From positions 1 to 64,000 of the forward strand of contig DATDEH010000053.1 of NCBI GenBank assembly GCA_036523395.1: 64,000 bases of DNA, read 5' to 3'. Shown here piece after piece: positions 15,868-24,878 of this stretch. Within the stretch, counting starts at the first letter, position 1; every line of letters begins with the position of its first letter. The stretch comes from Candidatus Limnocylindria bacterium (GTDB lineage Bacteria > Chloroflexota > Limnocylindria > P2-11E). The position numbers and the translations under genes are program-made. The notes beneath the pieces are model-generated. The model did not search any database. It had not been told where the DNA came from and was given only the letters and a program-made list of their open reading frames with translations.

Positions 15868-17544
15868 ATGGACTCGGACGAAGCCGACCTCATCGAACGC
15901 AGCGATCGCCTTGCCGATCTCGCGGAGCGCCGGCTGGCGCTCGCGCCGGCGAACGCCGCTGCGAGCGAGCGAGCGCGTCAACTTCGCGACCACCTCGAGG
16001 GCTTCGTGCGGCCGCGCGCCGCGGACCTCGATGCGCCGCTGCTCGTGCTGCTCCTCGGACCGACCGGTGCAGGGAAATCGTCTCTGCTCAACACCATCGC
16101 CGGCGCCGAGGTGAGCCAGGCCGGCGTGTTACGACCGACGACGCGTGAGGCCATCCTTTACGCGAGCGACAGCGACGCGAAGCACATCCTCGGTGGCAGC
16201 AGGCTGCGCCTCATCTCCGCCCACCGCGTCGTCGTCGCGCCGGCTCCCGCGAGCTCGAGCGGCGTTGCCGTCATCGACGCGCCGGACATCGACTCGGTGG
16301 AACGCGACAACCGCGAGCTCGCCGATGTCCTCCTCGAGGCCTGCGACCTGTGCGTCTTCGTGACGACGGCGAGCCGCTACGCGGACCTCGTTCCGTGGCA
16401 GGTCCTGCGCCGCGTGCAGGAGCGCGGATTGCCTCTGGTGGTGCTGATCAACCGCGTGCCCGCGGACGAGCGCGACCGCGACGTGGTCTTGGCCGATGCG
16501 CGCCGACTTCTCGCGGAGGCCGGCATGCGTGAGGCAGACAACACGTTGGATCTCATCGCGGTGACCGACGGCCAGCTGGACCGGCGCATCAACGGGCTCT
16601 CCCGAGAGAGCGTCCTACCGCTCCTCGAGCGCATCCAGCAGCTCGCGTCCGAGAGCTCTGAGCGACGAGGCGTGGCGCTCGACGCGCTCGCGGGTGCGAT
16701 CGGTGGGCTCGCCCCGCTGGCACACGCCGTTGCCGACGACCTCGAGCACGAGGCGATCGACACTGAGGCGCTCCGCCGCATCGCACAGACGTCGTATGCG
16801 GAGGAGCTCGCCGCGCTCTCCCAGAGTCTCCACAGCGGTGCGCTGCTGCGCGGCGAAGTGCTCCGCCGCTGGCACGACTTCGTCGGCGCCGATCAGATCA
16901 CGCGCTTCGTCTCCTCTGGTCTGGGACGGCTGCGCGGACTGCTGATGACAGCTTTCCGGGGAACGCCGACCGCGCCGGTCGCCATGGTCGAGGAAGAGAT
17001 GGTCAGCACGTTGGAAGCGCTCGCGCTGCGCCACGCCAGCGATGCGGCGCGCCGCACCGCCACCGCATGGTCCGACCGTTCGGATGCGGCGGCCTTGATC
17101 GGCGCCCAGCCGACGCTGTGGTCCGCTTCGGCGGACTTCGCGCCGGCCATACGGGACGGACTTGCGATGTGGATGCGAGCGACCATCGACGACGTACGCA
17201 CCGCCGGTGGACGCAAACGCGCGGTCGCGCAGGTCGCCGCGCTTGGCGTGAACGTCGTCGGTGTCGCGGTGATGCTCGGCGTGTTCGCGCACACCGCGGG
17301 ACTGACCGGCGCGGAGTTCGGGATCGCCGCCGGCACCGCGTTCCTGAATCAGAAGCTGCTCGAGGCGCTGTTCGGCGAACGCGCCATGGAGCAGCTGATC
17401 GAGCAGGCGCGCGCGCGACTGGACACGCTGCTCACGTCGCTCTTCGCGCATGAGCGTGTCCGATTCGACGCGCTCGCGACGTCGCCGGACACGCTTCGTG
17501 CGCTGGCCGCCGAGCTGCGCGCCACCGCGCCAGGGCGGAGCTGA
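15868..17544 (+). CDS. Membrane-associated dynamin-like/50S-type GTPase, first of a pair
   Basis: Protein of 558 residues. The G domain starts near residue 60 with G1 GPTGAGKSS, a switch Thr in RPTTREA, G3 DAPD, and a G4-like LINRVP, where the classical NKxD is altered. After a helical middle (about 250-430) come two hydrophobic segments (VAALGVNVVGVAVMLGVFA and a following GIAAGTAFL stretch), then a charged C-terminal helix. This resembles the paired membrane GTPases/dynamin-like proteins of Actinobacteria and Chloroflexota. It shares one base with the next gene (TGATG), so the two are made together and probably form a heteromer. The cellular role is unknown; membrane remodelling is an inference. 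Confidence 0.75.
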   Translation: MDSDEADLIERSDRLADLAERRLALAPANAAASERARQLRDHLEGFVRPRAADLDAPLLVLLLGPTGAGKSSLLNTIAGAEVSQAGVLRPTTREAILYASDSDAKHILGGSRLRLISAHRVVVAPAPASSSGVAVIDAPDIDSVERDNRELADVLLEACDLCVFVTTASRYADLVPWQVLRRVQERGLPLVVLINRVPADERDRDVVLADARRLLAEAGMREADNTLDLIAVTDGQLDRRINGLSRESVLPLLERIQQLASESSERRGVALDALAGAIGGLAPLAHAVADDLEHEAIDTEALRRIAQTSYAEELAALSQSLHSGALLRGEVLRRWHDFVGADQITRFVSSGLGRLRGLLMTAFRGTPTAPVAMVEEEMVSTLEALALRHASDAARRTATAWSDRSDAAALIGAQPTLWSASADFAPAIRDGLAMWMRATIDDVRTAGGRKRAVAQVAALGVNVVGVAVMLGVFAHTAGLTGAEFGIAAGTAFLNQKLLEALFGERAMEQLIEQARARLDTLLTSLFAHERVRFDALATSPDTLRALAAELRATAPGRS

Positions 17545-19151
17545 TGGATCTGCCTAGTTGCCTCGCGCATCTGGATGAGGCGATAACGGCCGCGACCGAT
17601 CTCGCCCTGGACACGACCGCGGCAGCGACCGTGCGCGAGACGGCGCGCACGCGTCTTGGATTCCCGAGCGACGCCTATGTGCTCGCGCTCGCCGGCGGGA
17701 CCGGCGTCGGGAAGTCGACCCTTCTGAACGCCCTCGCGGGGCAGGAAGTGAGCTCGGCGAGCGCGCGGCGGCCGACCACGTCCGAGGCCGTCGCGTGGGT
17801 CCCGGCCGACCGGCGCCGAGACCTCTCCGGTCTGCTCAGCTGGCTGAGCGTGACACAGGTGCGGGAGCACTCCGCGGGGATCCTCGGCGAGCTCGCCGTG
17901 CTCGACCTCCCAGACTTTGACTCGATCGCTCCCGAGCACCGCGCGCGCGTCGATGCGCTGCTCCCGCGCGTCGACGCCGTCGCGTGGGTGGTCGATCCCG
18001 AGAAGTACAAGGACGAGATCATGCACGGCGGCTATCTGCGCACGTTCGCTCCACGCCTGCGGCAGCAGATCGTGGTGCTCAATCGGAGCGACCTTCTGAG
18101 CGCGGAGGACGCGGCGCGGGTGAGCGAGGATATGAGCGCGCAGCTCCGGCGGGAAGGGCTCGTCGACATCGGCATCGTGACCACGCGCGCGCGCGAAGGC
18201 GCGGCGGGCGTCGCCGAGCTCCGCCGCTGGCTCGACAGCGGCGTCGAGGCGAAGCGCGTGATCGCATCACGTGTCGCCGCCGACGCGCAGCAGTCGGTGC
18301 GTGAGCTCGCTACGCGCGCGGGTGTCGCCGACGGCGAGGTGATGCCGCTCATCGATCCGGCGCGCCGCGACCGCGCGCTCGATGCCGTCGCGCGCGGCGT
18401 GCTCGCGCTCATCGACATCCGCGGTCTCGAGCGTCAGGCCGTCGCCGCCACGCGACTCGCCGCCCGACCGCGAGGCGCTGGACCCTTCGGTCACGTCACC
18501 AGCCTGGTGTATCGCGTGACCGGACGGGCGCGCGCCTCGGCGGATCCCGCGCGGTACCTGCGGGCCTGGCAGATGCGTGGCTCGCTCGCGCCGGCGGTCG
18601 AGCCACTGCGCGAGCTGATCGCGACGACGCTCCCCACCGTGCCCGGATCCGTGCGTGGATCGCTTGCCACGCTGAGCACTCCCGCGGTCTTCGAGCAGCG
18701 GCTCGCGGAGACGATCGACCGTTCGCTCACGACGGAGGCGGCCGAGTTCCGCGTCCCGACGAGCGCGCTCTGGTCGCTCATCGGTCTCGGGAATTACGCG
18801 GTGACGGCCGTGCTCTTGTTCTGTGCGCTCTGGTTCGCCGCACTGTTCCTCATCCACGAGGCGCCCGTCGGCTCGATCGATGTTCCCAACCTCGGCGCGA
18901 TCCCCACCCCGGTCGTCCTGCTGGCGGCGACGCTTCTCGTCGGGTTCCTGCTCGCGCAGGCGCTGCGCCTGCACGCTGGTTGGCTGGGCCGGCGCTGGGC
19001 GCGGCGGATCGGCAAGCAGATCACTGGCGGCGTGCGCGAGCGCGTCACCGACAGCCTCCTGCTCCCGATCGAACGCTTCGATCTGGCGCGCCAGCAGCTC
19101 GCAAAGGCCGCGCGCGGCGCGATGGAAGACTGCGTGTCCGACACCACATGA
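17544..19151 (+). CDS. Membrane-associated dynamin-like/50S-type GTPase, second of a pair
   Basis: Protein of 535 residues homologous in layout to its upstream partner. It has G1 GGTGVGKST at about 50-58, the switch RRPTTSEAVAW, G3 DLPDFDS and G4 VLNRSD. The two share RPTT-x-EA and D-x-PD-x-DS, implying an old duplication. The C-terminal part has two clear membrane spans (VTAVLLFCALWFAALFLI and VVLLAATLLVGFLLAQAL) followed by an amphipathic helix. In the first partner the NKxD motif is poorer than here, so the pair may be asymmetric. A terminator hairpin follows 25 bases after the stop. Confidence 0.75.
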   Translation: MDLPSCLAHLDEAITAATDLALDTTAAATVRETARTRLGFPSDAYVLALAGGTGVGKSTLLNALAGQEVSSASARRPTTSEAVAWVPADRRRDLSGLLSWLSVTQVREHSAGILGELAVLDLPDFDSIAPEHRARVDALLPRVDAVAWVVDPEKYKDEIMHGGYLRTFAPRLRQQIVVLNRSDLLSAEDAARVSEDMSAQLRREGLVDIGIVTTRAREGAAGVAELRRWLDSGVEAKRVIASRVAADAQQSVRELATRAGVADGEVMPLIDPARRDRALDAVARGVLALIDIRGLERQAVAATRLAARPRGAGPFGHVTSLVYRVTGRARASADPARYLRAWQMRGSLAPAVEPLRELIATTLPTVPGSVRGSLATLSTPAVFEQRLAETIDRSLTTEAAEFRVPTSALWSLIGLGNYAVTAVLLFCALWFAALFLIHEAPVGSIDVPNLGAIPTPVVLLAATLLVGFLLAQALRLHAGWLGRRWARRIGKQITGGVRERVTDSLLLPIERFDLARQQLAKAARGAMEDCVSDTT

Positions 19152-19176
19152 CGCGCGTGCCGAGGCCCACCGCGCC

Positions 19177-19205
19177 CATCGCCCGGGATCAGACCCGGGG
19201 CGATG
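19177..19205. terminator. Terminator hairpin between convergent genes
   Basis: An inverted repeat CATCGCCCGGG...CCCGGGGCGATG (one bulged base) with a 6-base loop, followed on the plus strand by CCTTTG. It lies in the 73 bases between the GTPase pair and the convergent membrane-protein gene. Confidence 0.65.
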
Positions 19206-19224
19206 CCTTTGTCGCGCGAGACCG

Positions 19225-19737
19225 TCAGGGCTCGTCGATGTGCTGGACGCGGAAGATCAGCTCCCAGGTGTTGAAGACTCCCCAGAGCAGGCTGAGCACC
19301 CCGACGCCGCCGATGACGTACAGCGCGTTCGCCTCACCGACGAAGATCCCGATCCCCGCGGTGATGGTGACGACGAACAACCCGAAACCGGCGAAGAACT
19401 GCCACACGGTGACCTTGCGGTCGTAGCCGACCCCCGTCGCGCGCAGTCCGCTCCGCGCCGCCGCCCCGAACGGAACCATCGCCGCGAGGAGCATGACAAG
19501 CAGCTCGAGCCCGAACGCCGAGAGGCTCTGCGGCATCAGCGCGAGGAATCCGATGCCGAGAGACACCACGTAACCAAGGAAGATGGAGCGCGCGACGGCG
19601 CGCAGCTCCGCGTTGCGACTCGCGCTGAGCACGCGGACGTGGATCGAGAGCGCGACGAACAGCAGGCCCAGCAGCCCGGCCGACGCGGTGACCAGGCTGA
19701 TGTTGAAGTCGTGCCACAGGACGAGGTCTTCGGACAT
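19225..19737 (-). CDS. Four- to five-span membrane protein, unknown function
   Basis: Protein of 170 residues from ATG 19737 (a start at 19770 would add 11 basic, disordered-looking residues). The spans are visible around ITASAGLLGLLFVALS-like residues 11-30, SIFLGYVVSLGIGFLAL, LELLVMLLAAMVPFG, WQFFAGFGLFVVTITAGIGIFV and VIGGVGVLSLLWGVF. I do not recognise a named family. It is last in the direction of the cox maturation genes, 53 bases after mocA, and may be co-transcribed; no link to CO oxidation is evident. Confidence 0.65.
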   Translation of the reverse strand: MSEDLVLWHDFNISLVTASAGLLGLLFVALSIHVRVLSASRNAELRAVARSIFLGYVVSLGIGFLALMPQSLSAFGLELLVMLLAAMVPFGAAARSGLRATGVGYDRKVTVWQFFAGFGLFVVTITAGIGIFVGEANALYVIGGVGVLSLLWGVFNTWELIFRVQHIDEP

Positions 19738-19790
19738 CGAGGCGCGTCGAGGATAGCGAGGCGCGTGCACGCGAGCCTCAACGGACGGCG

Positions 19791-20387
19791 CTAGCCGCCG
19801 GACAGGCGTTCTCGATCCTCCTGCGTATCGACGTCGTCCAAGCCCGCGAGATCGTGAGCGACGTCGAAGACTGCGACGTCACCGCGGCGCGCGAGCACGT
19901 CACGCGCCCCGGTGTCCCCGCGAAGCGCATCGACCTCCATCCAGAGATCACGGTGCAGCAGCGTCGGCGGCGAACGTCTGCCGTCCTGGGCGCACACCAC
20001 GGCGGGCGCACCGGTCGAACGCTGTGTCGCGACGAGCGCGTCGAGAAGCGCGGCGGTGACGTTCGGCTGATCGCCCAGCACGACGACGGCGGCATCGCTC
20101 GCATCAAGTGAACGCAACCCGATCCGCAGGGAGCTCGCCTGACCGGTGGCGTGATCGGGATTGCGCACGAGCCGCGCACGGCCGCTGCGGACCCCTGCCT
20201 CGATCGCATCGGCGTCGGCGCCGAGGACGACAACGACCGGCGACAGCGACGATGCGTTCGCGGCGTCGAGCGCATGCTGCAGGAGCGGCCGGTCGCCAAC
20301 TGGCGCAAGGAGTTTCTGACTGCCGTAGCGCAGGCCCTGGCCCGCCGCGAGCACGACCGCCGCGACGCGCTTCGCGGGCGCGCTCAT
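19791..20387 (-). CDS. mocA: Molybdenum cofactor cytidylyltransferase-like protein (MocA family)
   Basis: Nucleotidyltransferase of 198 residues. The N-terminal signature VVLAAGQGLRYGSQKLLAPV is the MobA/MocA nucleotide-binding loop (LAAGxxxRxGxxK). VVVLGDQP holds the catalytic Asp of the family. MocA transfers CMP to the molybdopterin cofactor, producing MCD, the cofactor form used by CO dehydrogenases and xanthine-dehydrogenase-type enzymes. It is the last cox maturation gene, 3 bases after the CoxI-like gene, which supports this role over a MobA-type GMP transfer. Confidence 0.85.
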   Translation of the reverse strand: MSAPAKRVAAVVLAAGQGLRYGSQKLLAPVGDRPLLQHALDAANASSLSPVVVVLGADADAIEAGVRSGRARLVRNPDHATGQASSLRIGLRSLDASDAAVVVLGDQPNVTAALLDALVATQRSTGAPAVVCAQDGRRSPPTLLHRDLWMEVDALRGDTGARDVLARRGDVAVFDVAHDLAGLDDVDTQEDRERLSGG

Positions 20388-20390
20388 CGA

Positions 20391-21458
20391 TCAGCCGGTC
20401 GTCACGAGGTTGCGCGCGGAAAGGCTGCCGCCGGCGCGGCCGCGACGCGCCGCGAGCATCTCCGCGACGATCGCGAGCGCGGTCTCCTCGGCGGTCCGAG
20501 CGCCGATGTCGAGCCCGATCGGCGCGTGGATGCGCGCGAGGTCGTCGTCCGAGGACCCCCGCGACCTTAGCCACGCGAACCGCTTCTCGTTCGTCCGCGT
20601 GCTGCCGATCGCGCCGATGTAACCCGCGCGGCTGCGAAGCGCGGCGAGGAGAGCGGGCTGATCGAACTTCTCGTCGTGACTGAGCACGACGATCGCCGAG
20701 CTGTCGTCGAGCGCGAGATGCCCGAAGGCGATGTCGGGCCACTCATGGACGAGCTCATCCGCCTGAGGAAAGCGCTCTCGGCTCGCAAGGGCCTTTCGGG
20801 GATCCAACACGACGCTGCGATAGCCGAGCGGCTTCGCGAAATGGACGAGCGCGATCGCGATGTCCGTCGCGCCCACGATCGCCAGCGTGGCCGGGGCGGG
20901 GACCGCGTGGAGGAAGACGCTGGCCTCGCGCCCATCGGCGAGGCGCAGCGGGGCGCTGCGCGATTGCCCTTCGCGGAGCGCTCCCAGCGCATCGCGCCCG
21001 AGCGGCGCCAGATCCGCGCTCCATCCGTCGCCACGCGGATCTGCGGTCCACACGCCGACAGTGCCGGCGTGATCCTCCGGTGAAACGATGCGAGCGAGCA
21101 CGACACCGGTGCCGTTCCGGACGGCCAGCGCGGCGCGCTCGTGAAGGGGACCGACCGGCTCGATGAGGACCTCGATCGTGCCACCACACGACAGGCCAAC
21201 GGTGAACGCCCGGTCGTCGCTGATGCCGTAGCGGACCACGCGGGCGCGACCCGACTGCAGCACCGACAGCGCCTCCTCGTAGACGTCGGCCTCGACGCAG
21301 CCGTTGCTCACCGAGCCGGCGAGGCGTTCGTTCGGAGCCACGAGGAGCGTGGCGCCGAGCGGGCGCGGCGCGGAACCCGTGATCCCTACGACCGTCGCGA
21401 TGGCCACGCGCCCCTCGGCGGCACGCCACGCGAGGAGCTCCGCGGCGACCTGTCTCAC
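20391..21458 (-). CDS. coxI: XdhC/CoxI family maturation protein
   Basis: Protein of 355 residues; GTG 21458 overlaps the stop of the upstream XdhC-YHS gene. The N-terminal XdhC domain shows IATVVGITGSAPRPLGATLLV, the SNGCVEADV stretch and SCGGTIEVLIEP with its Cys. The C-terminal Rossmann domain (XdhC_C) shows TLAIVGATDIAIALV, a VLDPRKA stretch and GYIGAIGSTRTNEKR. XdhC proteins bind molybdenum cofactor and help insert the sulfurated form into the apo-enzyme. CoxI of Oligotropha-type clusters belongs here. The two XdhC proteins in this operon differ, so each probably serves a distinct step. Confidence 0.83.
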   Translation of the reverse strand: MRQVAAELLAWRAAEGRVAIATVVGITGSAPRPLGATLLVAPNERLAGSVSNGCVEADVYEEALSVLQSGRARVVRYGISDDRAFTVGLSCGGTIEVLIEPVGPLHERAALAVRNGTGVVLARIVSPEDHAGTVGVWTADPRGDGWSADLAPLGRDALGALREGQSRSAPLRLADGREASVFLHAVPAPATLAIVGATDIAIALVHFAKPLGYRSVVLDPRKALASRERFPQADELVHEWPDIAFGHLALDDSSAIVVLSHDEKFDQPALLAALRSRAGYIGAIGSTRTNEKRFAWLRSRGSSDDDLARIHAPIGLDIGARTAEETALAIVAEMLAARRGRAGGSLSARNLVTTG

Positions 21459-22348
21459 CGCGAGCCGGCGATGGCCGCGGCCGGATCGGCGAGGAATCGG
21501 CGGAGGCAGCCTGGGCCGCAGAAGTAGTACGTCGTGCCGTCGTGGTCCGCACGGAGCGCGCTCTCGGTGATCGCGACGGTCATGTCGCAGATCGGATCGA
21601 CGGCTTCGGCGGGCGCGCTCTTCGGCGTGACGAGCCGCGGCCGTGTGGACACGATCTCGGCCAGGATGCTGAGCGCGATCTCCTCTTCGGTCCGAGCGTG
21701 GATGTCGAAACCCGACGGGTACTTGAGCCGCTCGAGCGCTTCGGCGCTCACACCAAGGTCGCGAAGCGCGCCGACCAGCTCGTCTCCACGCTTGCGGCTC
21801 GCGATGAGCCCGACGTACCGTGCTGACGTCGCGAGCGCGTCGCGGACAGCGTCCTCGTCGCCGTCGCCGCGCGACGCGATCACGATCGCCGCGCGGTCGT
21901 CGAGCGGAACATCGGCCAGGGTCGACACGACGTCGAATCCAAGCATCGCGGCCATCGAGACGAGCGCGCGCGCGACGGGCGTCGTACCGACGATCGCGAG
22001 CTGCTCCGGAGGCATGATCGGCTCGATGTAGATCTCCAGCTCTCCGCCGCTGTGGCAGGTCATTGGAAAGTGTCGCACCCCGTCGCGGGCCGACGAGGCG
22101 CGATTGGAGAGCACGATGAGTCTGGGCTCGCCCTCCGCGAGCGCGGCGAGGGACTCGCGCAGGACGACCGGCGCCGCGCAGCTTCCGCCGATCCAACCGT
22201 GCAGCGTCCCCTCCGCCGTGACGATCGCCTTGGCACCGGGCTTCGCCGATGTCGGGCGATCCGCGCGAACGATGGTCGCGGTCACGAACGGCTCCCGGCG
22301 CGCGACGAGCTCCGCCGCGTCGGCGAAGAACCGCGCGCGCTCGTTCAC
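21455..22348 (-). CDS. coxF: XdhC-type maturation protein fused to a C-terminal YHS metal-binding domain (CoxF-like)
   Basis: Protein of 297 residues from GTG 22348, overlapping the coxE stop. Residues 1-245 are XdhC-like: TATIVRADRPTSAKPGAKAIV, the GGSCAAPVVL Cys motif, TCHSGGELEIYIEP and a Rossmann part with LAIVGTTPVARALV and RYVGLIASRKRG. Residues about 251-297 are a YHS domain with DPICDMTV and YYFCGPGC, three Cys in a metal-binding arrangement known from copper ATPases and related proteins. CoxF in Oligotropha is needed to insert copper into the Mo-Cu site. Here the fused YHS domain gives a direct candidate for Cu(I) delivery. That link is inference. Confidence 0.82.
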   Translation of the reverse strand: MNERARFFADAAELVARREPFVTATIVRADRPTSAKPGAKAIVTAEGTLHGWIGGSCAAPVVLRESLAALAEGEPRLIVLSNRASSARDGVRHFPMTCHSGGELEIYIEPIMPPEQLAIVGTTPVARALVSMAAMLGFDVVSTLADVPLDDRAAIVIASRGDGDEDAVRDALATSARYVGLIASRKRGDELVGALRDLGVSAEALERLKYPSGFDIHARTEEEIALSILAEIVSTRPRLVTPKSAPAEAVDPICDMTVAITESALRADHDGTTYYFCGPGCLRRFLADPAAAIAGSR

Positions 22349-23502
22349 GGACGCACCTGCCGCCGCACCGGTCGACCACGTCCTGCCTGCCCGAGGAGCT
22401 TCGCGATCGTCACCAAGGCATCGACTGTATTCGCCGCGAGGTGGTCGTCCGCGGCGGCGGCGAGGGCGCGCGCTCCCGACGCCTCCGGCATGTATCCGGG
22501 CGTGCCCGCGAGCGGGTTGAGCCAAACGAGACGGTAGGCCGCGCGTTGCAGCGAGCGCGCCTCGGACGCCAGAAGGGATGGGTCACCGCGCTCCCAGCCG
22601 TCGGTCACGAGCAGCGCCACGGCGCCCCGGCCGAGCACGCGGCGCGACCAGCGCCGGTTGAACTCCCGCAGCGCGTCGCCGATGCGCGTGCCACCGGACC
22701 AGTCCGTCACCGACCGGCCGACGCGCGCGAGCGCGACGTCCGTTCGCCGGTGACGCAGCTGGCGCGTCACGCGCGTGAGCCGCGTTCCGAAGGTGAAGAC
22801 CTCCACCCGTCCCCAGCCGCGGATGAGGGAATGGCTCATGTGCAGAAGGAGCCTGGTGTAGGCCTCCATCGATCCGGAGACGTCGAGAAGCAATACGAGC
22901 GGTCGACGCTTCTGGCGCGGTCCGCGCCGGATGAGCTCGATCGGCTCGCCGAAGCGCGCCAGGCTGCGACGGAGCGTGGCGCGCGTATCGAGGTTCGCGC
23001 CGCTCATCACGGGCGAGAAGCGACGGCTCGGGCGCAGCCCCGGCGACCAATCCAGATCCTCGAGAAAACGCGCGGCGGCGGTGCGCTCCTCCGCCGTCAT
23101 CACCGAGAAGTCCCGAAGGCGCAGCACTTCCGCCGGACTCGCGACGACGCGGAGCGTGCGCGTGATTGTCTCGCGCCCCTGGCGCGACGGAGGCGCGTCC
23201 GACGCGACCGCCCAGCCGTCGTTCGCTCTGGAGCGCGCCGGAGCCTCGCTCGGGAGCACGACGCGCGTTCCGCGCAGCAGCGCCCAGAACAGATCGAACG
23301 CCTCGTCGAAGCGAGCGTGATCGGCCGGATGCGTCACGAGCATCGCGCGGCATGCGGCCCGGACATCGGCTTCGCGCGCGAGGTCGATCTCCGCGAGCCC
23401 CCGCAGCAGAAGCCGAGCGCGTTCCGCGTCGACCGGGATCCCGGCTCGGCGGAGCAGCCTGGGAAACTGGAGGAGATTCGGCGCGACGGGGCTAGCGAGC
23501 AC
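22345..23502 (-). CDS. coxE: CoxE, von Willebrand factor A domain protein
   Basis: Protein of 385 residues of the CoxE/VWA-containing family. The N-terminal 180 residues are charged and helical. The VWA domain begins with the MIDAS motif DVSGSM at 207-212, then FTFGTRL and the GGTRIGDALREF and LLVTDGWERGD segments. CoxE works with the MoxR-type ATPase CoxD in maturing CO dehydrogenase. The gene starts at GTG 23502, inside the last 11 bases of coxD, as expected for a complex made at fixed ratio, and ends overlapping the XdhC-YHS gene. Confidence 0.9.
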   Translation of the reverse strand: MLASPVAPNLLQFPRLLRRAGIPVDAERARLLLRGLAEIDLAREADVRAACRAMLVTHPADHARFDEAFDLFWALLRGTRVVLPSEAPARSRANDGWAVASDAPPSRQGRETITRTLRVVASPAEVLRLRDFSVMTAEERTAAARFLEDLDWSPGLRPSRRFSPVMSGANLDTRATLRRSLARFGEPIELIRRGPRQKRRPLVLLLDVSGSMEAYTRLLLHMSHSLIRGWGRVEVFTFGTRLTRVTRQLRHRRTDVALARVGRSVTDWSGGTRIGDALREFNRRWSRRVLGRGAVALLVTDGWERGDPSLLASEARSLQRAAYRLVWLNPLAGTPGYMPEASGARALAAAADDHLAANTVDALVTIAKLLGQAGRGRPVRRQVRP

Positions 23503-24400
23503 CGGCTTCTTCCAAGAGACGCGGCAGCGACTCTTCGCGGACGCGGCGAACGTCCTCCTCGTATTTCAGCAGGACGCCGAGCGTGCTGCCAAAAGATTCG
23601 AGGTCGAGCTCGACCGTCCCGAGCGCGGTGAGGGCGAGCGCCCAGTCGAGCGTCTCCGCAACGCCGGGTCGCTTGAAGAGGTCGTCCCGCCGCAGCGCCT
23701 GCACGACGGCGACGACGCTGCGCGCGAGGCGCGCCGAGAGGTCGGGGAGCCGGCGCGACAGGATCGCGAGCTCGCGCTCGGGCGTGGGGTAGTCGATCCA
23801 TTGATAGAGACAGCGCCGTTTGAGAGCGTCGTGTACCTCGCGCGTCCGGTTCGAGGTGATGACGACCGGAGGTGGTGCGGTCGCGCGGAACGTCCCGAGC
23901 TCGGGGACCGTGATCTGGAAGTCCGACAGCAGCTCGAGCAGATACGCCTCGAACTCCTCATCGGCGCGATCGACCTCGTCGATGAGCAGCACCGCGGGCA
24001 TTCCGGCCGGGTCGATCGCGTCGAGGAGCGGCCTCTTGATCAGGAACTCCTCCGAGTAGATGCGCGTTCGTGCGGCCGCGGCGCGCCCCTCCGCCTCCGC
24101 CAGACGGATCTCGAGGATCTGTCTCGCGTGGTCCCACTCGTATACGGCCGACGCGAGGTCGAGACCCTCGTAGCACTGCAGGCGGATGAGACGACGGCCC
24201 AGCCCAGACGCGAGGACCTTCGCGACCTCGGTCTTGCCGACGCCGGCCTCGCCCTCCAGAAAAACGGGCTTGCCCAAGCGAAGGCCCAGGAAGAGCGTGA
24301 CCGCGAGGTCGCGATCGGCGACGTACTTCTCGCGCTCCAGCGCCGCGCGCACCTCATCGGGCGTCGTCCAAGACGGAGGCGCCTCTGCCCGCTGCGTCAC
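23492..24400 (-). CDS. coxD: CoxD, MoxR-family AAA+ ATPase
   Basis: AAA+ chaperone of 302 residues. GTG 24400 overlaps the coxG stop. Walker A is GEAGVGKT at 50-57. Walker B is AVLLIDEVDRADEEF, and sensor 1 is VITSNRTREVHDALKRRC, with the arginine finger region following. In Oligotropha CoxD drives the ATP-dependent sulfuration of the molybdenum that later becomes the [CuSMoO2] site. The tight coxG-coxD-coxE order is the usual one in form I CO dehydrogenase clusters. Confidence 0.9.
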   Translation of the reverse strand: MTQRAEAPPSWTTPDEVRAALEREKYVADRDLAVTLFLGLRLGKPVFLEGEAGVGKTEVAKVLASGLGRRLIRLQCYEGLDLASAVYEWDHARQILEIRLAEAEGRAAAARTRIYSEEFLIKRPLLDAIDPAGMPAVLLIDEVDRADEEFEAYLLELLSDFQITVPELGTFRATAPPPVVITSNRTREVHDALKRRCLYQWIDYPTPERELAILSRRLPDLSARLARSVVAVVQALRRDDLFKRPGVAETLDWALALTALGTVELDLESFGSTLGVLLKYEEDVRRVREESLPRLLEEAGAR

Positions 24401-24855
24401 GTGCTCGCCGCGGCAGGCGCTTCCAGCTGCTCCTTGATACATGCGAAGACCTGCTGCGTGACCTTGTCGGCCGCGCCCTGCATCAGGCGCGCGCCGACGC
24501 TCGCGATCATCCCGCTCACCGTGACGTCACTCGCCCAGCGGAGCGTCGTCCGTCCCGGGGCGGCGTCGGCGAGGTCGAGGGTGTTCGTCATCTCGACCGC
24601 GCTCCCGGGCGCCTGCCCGCGGGCACGTACGGAAGCGTGATCCGGCGCGCGAAGCTCGGTGAAGACCACGTCGAGCGCGAACGTGGTGCGGATCGGACCG
24701 ACGCCGGCGCGGGCGACGACCTTGAAGTGCGTCGGGTCGATGACATCGACGCGCTGCACGTCCGGGCCGCACCGACTCACTCGCTCCGGGTCGGTGACGA
24801 ACGCCCACACGCGCTCGCGCGGCGCGCCGATGTCCGCGGTGCCTTCGAAGTGCAT
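24397..24855 (-). CDS. coxG: CoxG, SRPBCC-fold protein
   Basis: Protein of 152 residues of the CoxG family. The start of the SRPBCC fold is HFEGTADIGAPRERVWAFVTDPERV, with VRARGQAPGSAVEMTNTLDL and TTLRWASDVTVSGMIASVGARLM later. In known organisms CoxG helps anchor CO dehydrogenase at the membrane and may bind quinone, linking it to the respiratory chain; the function is partly characterised elsewhere. It is 23 bases downstream of coxL and overlaps coxD. Confidence 0.88.
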   Translation of the reverse strand: MHFEGTADIGAPRERVWAFVTDPERVSRCGPDVQRVDVIDPTHFKVVARAGVGPIRTTFALDVVFTELRAPDHASVRARGQAPGSAVEMTNTLDLADAAPGRTTLRWASDVTVSGMIASVGARLMQGAADKVTQQVFACIKEQLEAPAAAST

Positions 24856-24878
24856 GGCCCTGCCGCGCTACCTCCGCG

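Noticed and set aside
20391-22379. A single 662-residue double XdhC protein
   Set aside because: The frame is open by chance; the two XdhC domains are in different frames with a GTGA overlap, so they are two genes.
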